Shown here: piece by piece, positions 19,113 to 21,930 of the stretch
Position numbering within the stretch: the stretch's first letter is position 1
Layout: each line of letters starts with the position of its first letter
DNA from: Paramacrobiotus richtersi
Lineage: Eukaryota > Tardigrada > Eutardigrada > Parachela > Macrobiotidae
Direction: 5' to 3'
DNA length: 21,930 nucleotides
Assembly: GCA_034698045.1 (NCBI GenBank)
Contig: JAQGAU010001028.1
Coordinates: 1-21,930 of the forward strand
Made by a program: the position numbers and the translations under genes
Notes under the pieces: generated by a model
What the model saw: the letters and a program-made list of their open reading frames with translations, nothing else
What the model was told of the DNA's origin: nothing
Database searches by the model: none

Positions 19113-20861
19113 TCAAGGTGCATTGCTGAGATGCGCGATTCCCGGGAGCACTTTTCCTGTTAACGTCAAAGTTATCAAATCGATGGTCTCGTAATTTTAT
19201 GGTCTCGTAATTTTCTCAAGAGAAAACAGAAAGCTTACCTTCGAGCATTTCCAGACTAGCGCCGCCACCACTACTGCAATGGCTGACTTGGTTCTCTGCT
19301 CCGAACTTTAAGCAAGCGGCCGCTGTATCATTCCCAGTAATAACCGTTGTGCAGCCTCGTTTCGTCGCCTCTCCTACGTACTCCATTAACGTCTTCGTAC
19401 CCGTTGCAAAGTTAGGCCATTCGTACACTCCCACCGGACTAAGCATTCACACACGATTAATTTTGCTAACAATGCGTGTTAGTTTGTGTAGTTCTTACCC
19501 GTTCCAGAAAAGAGTCTTTGCAGTGCGGATAATCGTGGCAAACTTCGTAACAGATTGTACACCAATATCCAGTCCGATCCAGTTTGCAGGAATTCCGGCT
19601 GATGCACTGGCCGCGCCTACCGTGGCTTTTTCGTCAAATTTATCCCCGATTATAAAGTCCACCGGGAGATGTATGTTGACTTTCTTTTTGCTGGCTTTTT
19701 CGATTAGTTTCGGAACGCTTCTTGCGCCTTCTTCGTCGAACAGGGAAACTCCAATCTAATAGCGTCCATAATCTAAACCAAACTGATACAAGCAATGAAC
19801 ACTGTTTAGGCAGTACCTCCATTTGTTGCGAAACTTTAAGGAACGTAAAAGCCATGCCCCCACTAATAATCAAATCGTTGACCTTATCCAACAGGTTTTC
19901 GATTACTTTGACTTTGCCTTGCAGTTTCGCACTGCAAAGCCAACTATTACAACAAATGTTTCCCATACATTGTCTGATTATCTTTTTACCCGCCGAGGAT
20001 CGCCACTACCGGTCGGTCGGGTTTCTCGAGAATCTTTGCAAAAGCGTCTAGTTCCTTTTTAACCAGGAATCCAGTCGCTCTTACTGGTGTTTTGATTCCG
20101 GTGATCGAACTGAAGAAGACAAACAAGTCAATTATTAAAAGGTGAAGGACGTACACATAGTTATGGTCAAGAAGATGCAACAGTTCTTTTTAGAACGGAA
20201 TCCACTTCGTTACCTGTGACTGCGATTGACCATATCAAACGCATCATTAACGTAAACATCCCCTAGTTTTGATAAGCTGGTCTGAAATTCCTCCACTTTT
20301 CTTGGTTCAGCCTTGACTCTGGTTCGTCCCTCCATGCCCTCGCCTTCTTCCTCGATATGGAATCGTAGATTTTCCAACAGGATCAGGGAGCCATGCGGTG
20401 GATTGGCACAGGCCTTTTCGATATCGGGCCCGAAACAGTCGTGAAGAAAGGTCACATCCCTGGAGTAACACACATTAAAATGGCAAATCAATTTGAAAAA
20501 TTCTCATAACTTACCGTCTCAAAAGCGAGCGCAGTTCATCAGCCACTGGTTTCAAGGAGAACCGTGCGTTAATCTGCCCCTCGGGCCGTCCCAGGTGGCT
20601 GATGAGGACGACAGATCTGGCCGATGACTTGTCCAGAGCATGTTTAATAGATTCTAATACGGCTACGATCCTTTAAAGTAAACACGTAGTTTAGCAAAGT
20701 TGTGGTGCGCAAAGAGGTAAACGGAAGATTTTCACCAACGAGCATTAGCACCGTCGATTATTCAGGATCTTCCCATCTTTGTCTTGTGGGACATTGAAGT
20801 CCGCTCTGATTAGCACGCGTTTGCCTTTCAGGTCCACTTGCTCTATGTGGAGTTTGCTCAT
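19113..20861 (-). CDS. PGK1: Phosphoglycerate kinase (EC 2.7.2.3), complete, eight exons
   Basis: It transfers phosphate between 1,3-bisphosphoglycerate and ADP in glycolysis. Exons: 20752-20861, 20515-20670, 20214-20459, 19990-20109, 19817-19931, 19499-19755, 19239-19438, 19113-19156; 1248 nt, 415 residues, the usual length. All seven introns (55-104 bp) are GT-AG and in phase. In order: RADFNVP and NNRRI (substrate Arg/Asp/Asn), [34 protein letters not shown]...[27 protein letters not shown] (ATP-site Glu), [17 protein letters not shown] and the end VLPGI.HLSNAP. Basic and acidic active-site residues are kept. Several near-invariant residues are changed, though: [12 protein letters not shown] where the family has NDAFGTAHRAHS; TGNDTA for GGGDTA; SGGMAF for GGGMAF. 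It may be a fast-evolving paralogue. Next gene downstream on the same strand is CFAP263. Confidence 0.97.
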
Positions 20862-21325
20862 GCTAAGATCGATGGCGCAGTCGATTCTGGCGCATATCAC
20901 ACGATTAACTTATAAGTTTCGGGAGAGGATAGTCAAAAATCTGTCCATATAGTGCAAATACTACATGATAAAAACCCTCCAAAAGGCAGTACAATTTACT
21001 GCGAATATGCAGTTTGTTTAATACGTACTGTATTCCGAATATGTATGTATTGACACTAAGCATTACAGTGCTTAACAGGAAGCAGCTAAGCGCTCCCACA
21101 GCTTCGACAAATCGAACCACAACAAAGTAAGTAAACCAGACGTTTCCTAGATACCATTCTCTAAACGTAGTTATAGGGCGTGGTGTGTCGCGTACATTCT
21201 CGATTCATTTCGTTATTTACAACAAGCTGCACGTGAACATTAGGATAATATTACCAAGAACTTCCGGTTCGCCACAGTAGAAATGCAGTTGGTTCCGAAC
21301 GGAGCGTACTTCACATGTATTCGGA
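20862..21325. promoter_or_regulatory. Divergent promoter region PGK / secreted protein
   Basis: 464 bp between start codons that read apart. The sequence is of mixed composition with no distinct repeat. A short plus-strand frame starting at the ATG near 21287 overlaps the start of the right-hand gene in another frame and would act as an upstream ORF if transcribed. No clear TATA element is seen. Confidence 0.45.
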
Positions 21326-21930
21326 ATGCGATCATACGGAATCTTGGCCATATTAGAAGCGCTAATGCAGGTCTTTATACAAGGACAGGAGGATTACGAT
21401 TATTATAACTTATTGACAAGATTCTCCGATCCGAAGCCTTCGGTCCTTGCGAGTAATGACAGATCTCTGGCCCCAAATGATACGCTGGATTATTCTAAAG
21501 ATTATGGCTCATTACAGAAGGGCAGTTCGAAAATAGCCACTTTCCCCAACTATGACGATTTAAGCAACTGGGACGCGCCGGATGAAAAAACAGACACTGG
21601 CACAAAAATCGCCGAGGAGTCCCACGATGGCACCACACCCTACGACGCCCCCGTGAACTGCAACGATCGCTTCATACTGCAAGCTGGTCCATCCGGGCTG
21701 ATGTCCATTCTCCGCAGTTTGGAGGCCGTCCCGAACGAAGCATACTGGCTATTTTGCCGGATGTTTGTGACCTGCTTCGCGAACAACACGAGTGTGATTG
21801 AGGCGGTTGAATTGGGCATCTATCGTAATCTGACCATGGAGGACTGCGACCCCGTAGTGGTGGAGGATCCGCAGTCACTGGAGGATGCCGATATACAGAT
21901 GCGCTCCGTGAATGCCAGTATATTCCGCAT
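21326..21930 (+). CDS. Secreted or membrane protein, N-terminal part (cut by window edge)
   Basis: The frame is open from the ATG at 21326 to the right edge (201 codons and more), with an in-frame TAG about 48 bp upstream, so this ATG is the first available. Residues 1-20 look like a signal peptide (GILAILEALMQVFIQG), with likely cleavage before QEDYDYYN. The next 90 residues are acidic and Ser/Asp/Tyr-rich and probably disordered; the DYDYY cluster is a plausible tyrosine-sulfation site. From about residue 110 a folded region begins, with cysteines (NCNDR, FCRMF, TCF, DCDP) and sequons (NNTS, NLTM, NASI). I do not recognise the family. It could be the ectodomain of a receptor or a secreted protein. 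Confidence 0.65.
   Translation, partial: MRSYGILAILEALMQVFIQGQEDYDYYNLLTRFSDPKPSVLASNDRSLAPNDTLDYSKDYGSLQKGSSKIATFPNYDDLSNWDAPDEKTDTGTKIAEESHDGTTPYDAPVNCNDRFILQAGPSGLMSILRSLEAVPNEAYWLFCRMFVTCFANNTSVIEAVELGIYRNLTMEDCDPVVVEDPQSLEDADIQMRSVNASIFR

Noticed and set aside
19216-19238. Alternative PGK end by reading through the exon 7 donor (KLSVFS then stop)
   Set aside because: Splicing at GTAAGC to 19156 gives the conserved GKVLPGI.HLSNAP ending in phase.
19349-20062. Several plus-strand frames over 100 codons
   Set aside because: Antisense shadows of PGK exons 4-7.
1-21930. CRISPR arrays, operons, ribosome binding sites or viral genes
   Set aside because: No regularly spaced direct repeats with unique spacers and no prokaryotic or viral gene; the window is spliced animal DNA.

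Overview
This is an animal (metazoan) nuclear genome window. No bacterial, viral or organellar signatures are visible. The evidence is spliced genes with GT-AG introns of about 55-250 bp, animal axonemal proteins, Ly6/uPAR three-finger membrane proteins and a eukaryotic phosphoglycerate kinase. The host makes motile cilia or flagellated sperm. The compact introns in five genes and the AT-rich spacers suggest a small-genome invertebrate. I cannot place the phylum from sequence alone; a tardigrade or a similar small invertebrate is only a guess.

Layout, left to right. (1) 1-10395, minus strand: the 5' two-thirds of CFAP61, at least eight GC-rich exons separated by long, very AT-rich introns (533-2313 bp), running off the left edge. 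Its introns carry a dispersed repeat family, a tandem array and a probable small transposon. (2) 10396-10642: a 247-bp divergent promoter region with an X-box-like (RFX) site 112 bp upstream of the CFAP61 ATG. (3) 10643-12433 and 13786-16499, plus strand: two tandem paralogues encoding signal peptide + ten-cysteine three-finger domain + low-complexity stalk + transmembrane helix + short tail. Each has nine exons, with identical intron phases. A 333-bp foldback MITE sits in intron 3 of the second copy. (4) 16824-18644, minus: CFAP263 (CCDC113), a coiled-coil axonemal protein. (5) 19113-20861, minus: a complete eight-exon phosphoglycerate kinase of 415 residues with unusual substitutions in conserved loops. 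(6) 21326 to the right edge, plus: the 5' end of a secreted or membrane protein with an acidic, tyrosine-rich N-terminus, divergent from PGK.

How the genes may work together. CFAP61 (base of radial spoke 3) and CFAP263 (CCDC113, which pairs with CCDC96 near the N-DRC and radial spoke 3) act in the same part of the 96-nm axonemal repeat. Glycolytic ATP supply by PGK is a known flagellar need, and Ly6 proteins include gamete-surface factors. A sperm/cilium-biased neighbourhood is therefore an attractive but unproven reading. All splice models were derived by hand by matching donor, acceptor and reading phase. Two junctions (CFAP61 exon 3/4 and CFAP263 exon 6/7) remain unresolved, and one acceptor (first Ly6 gene, exon 5) is non-obvious.
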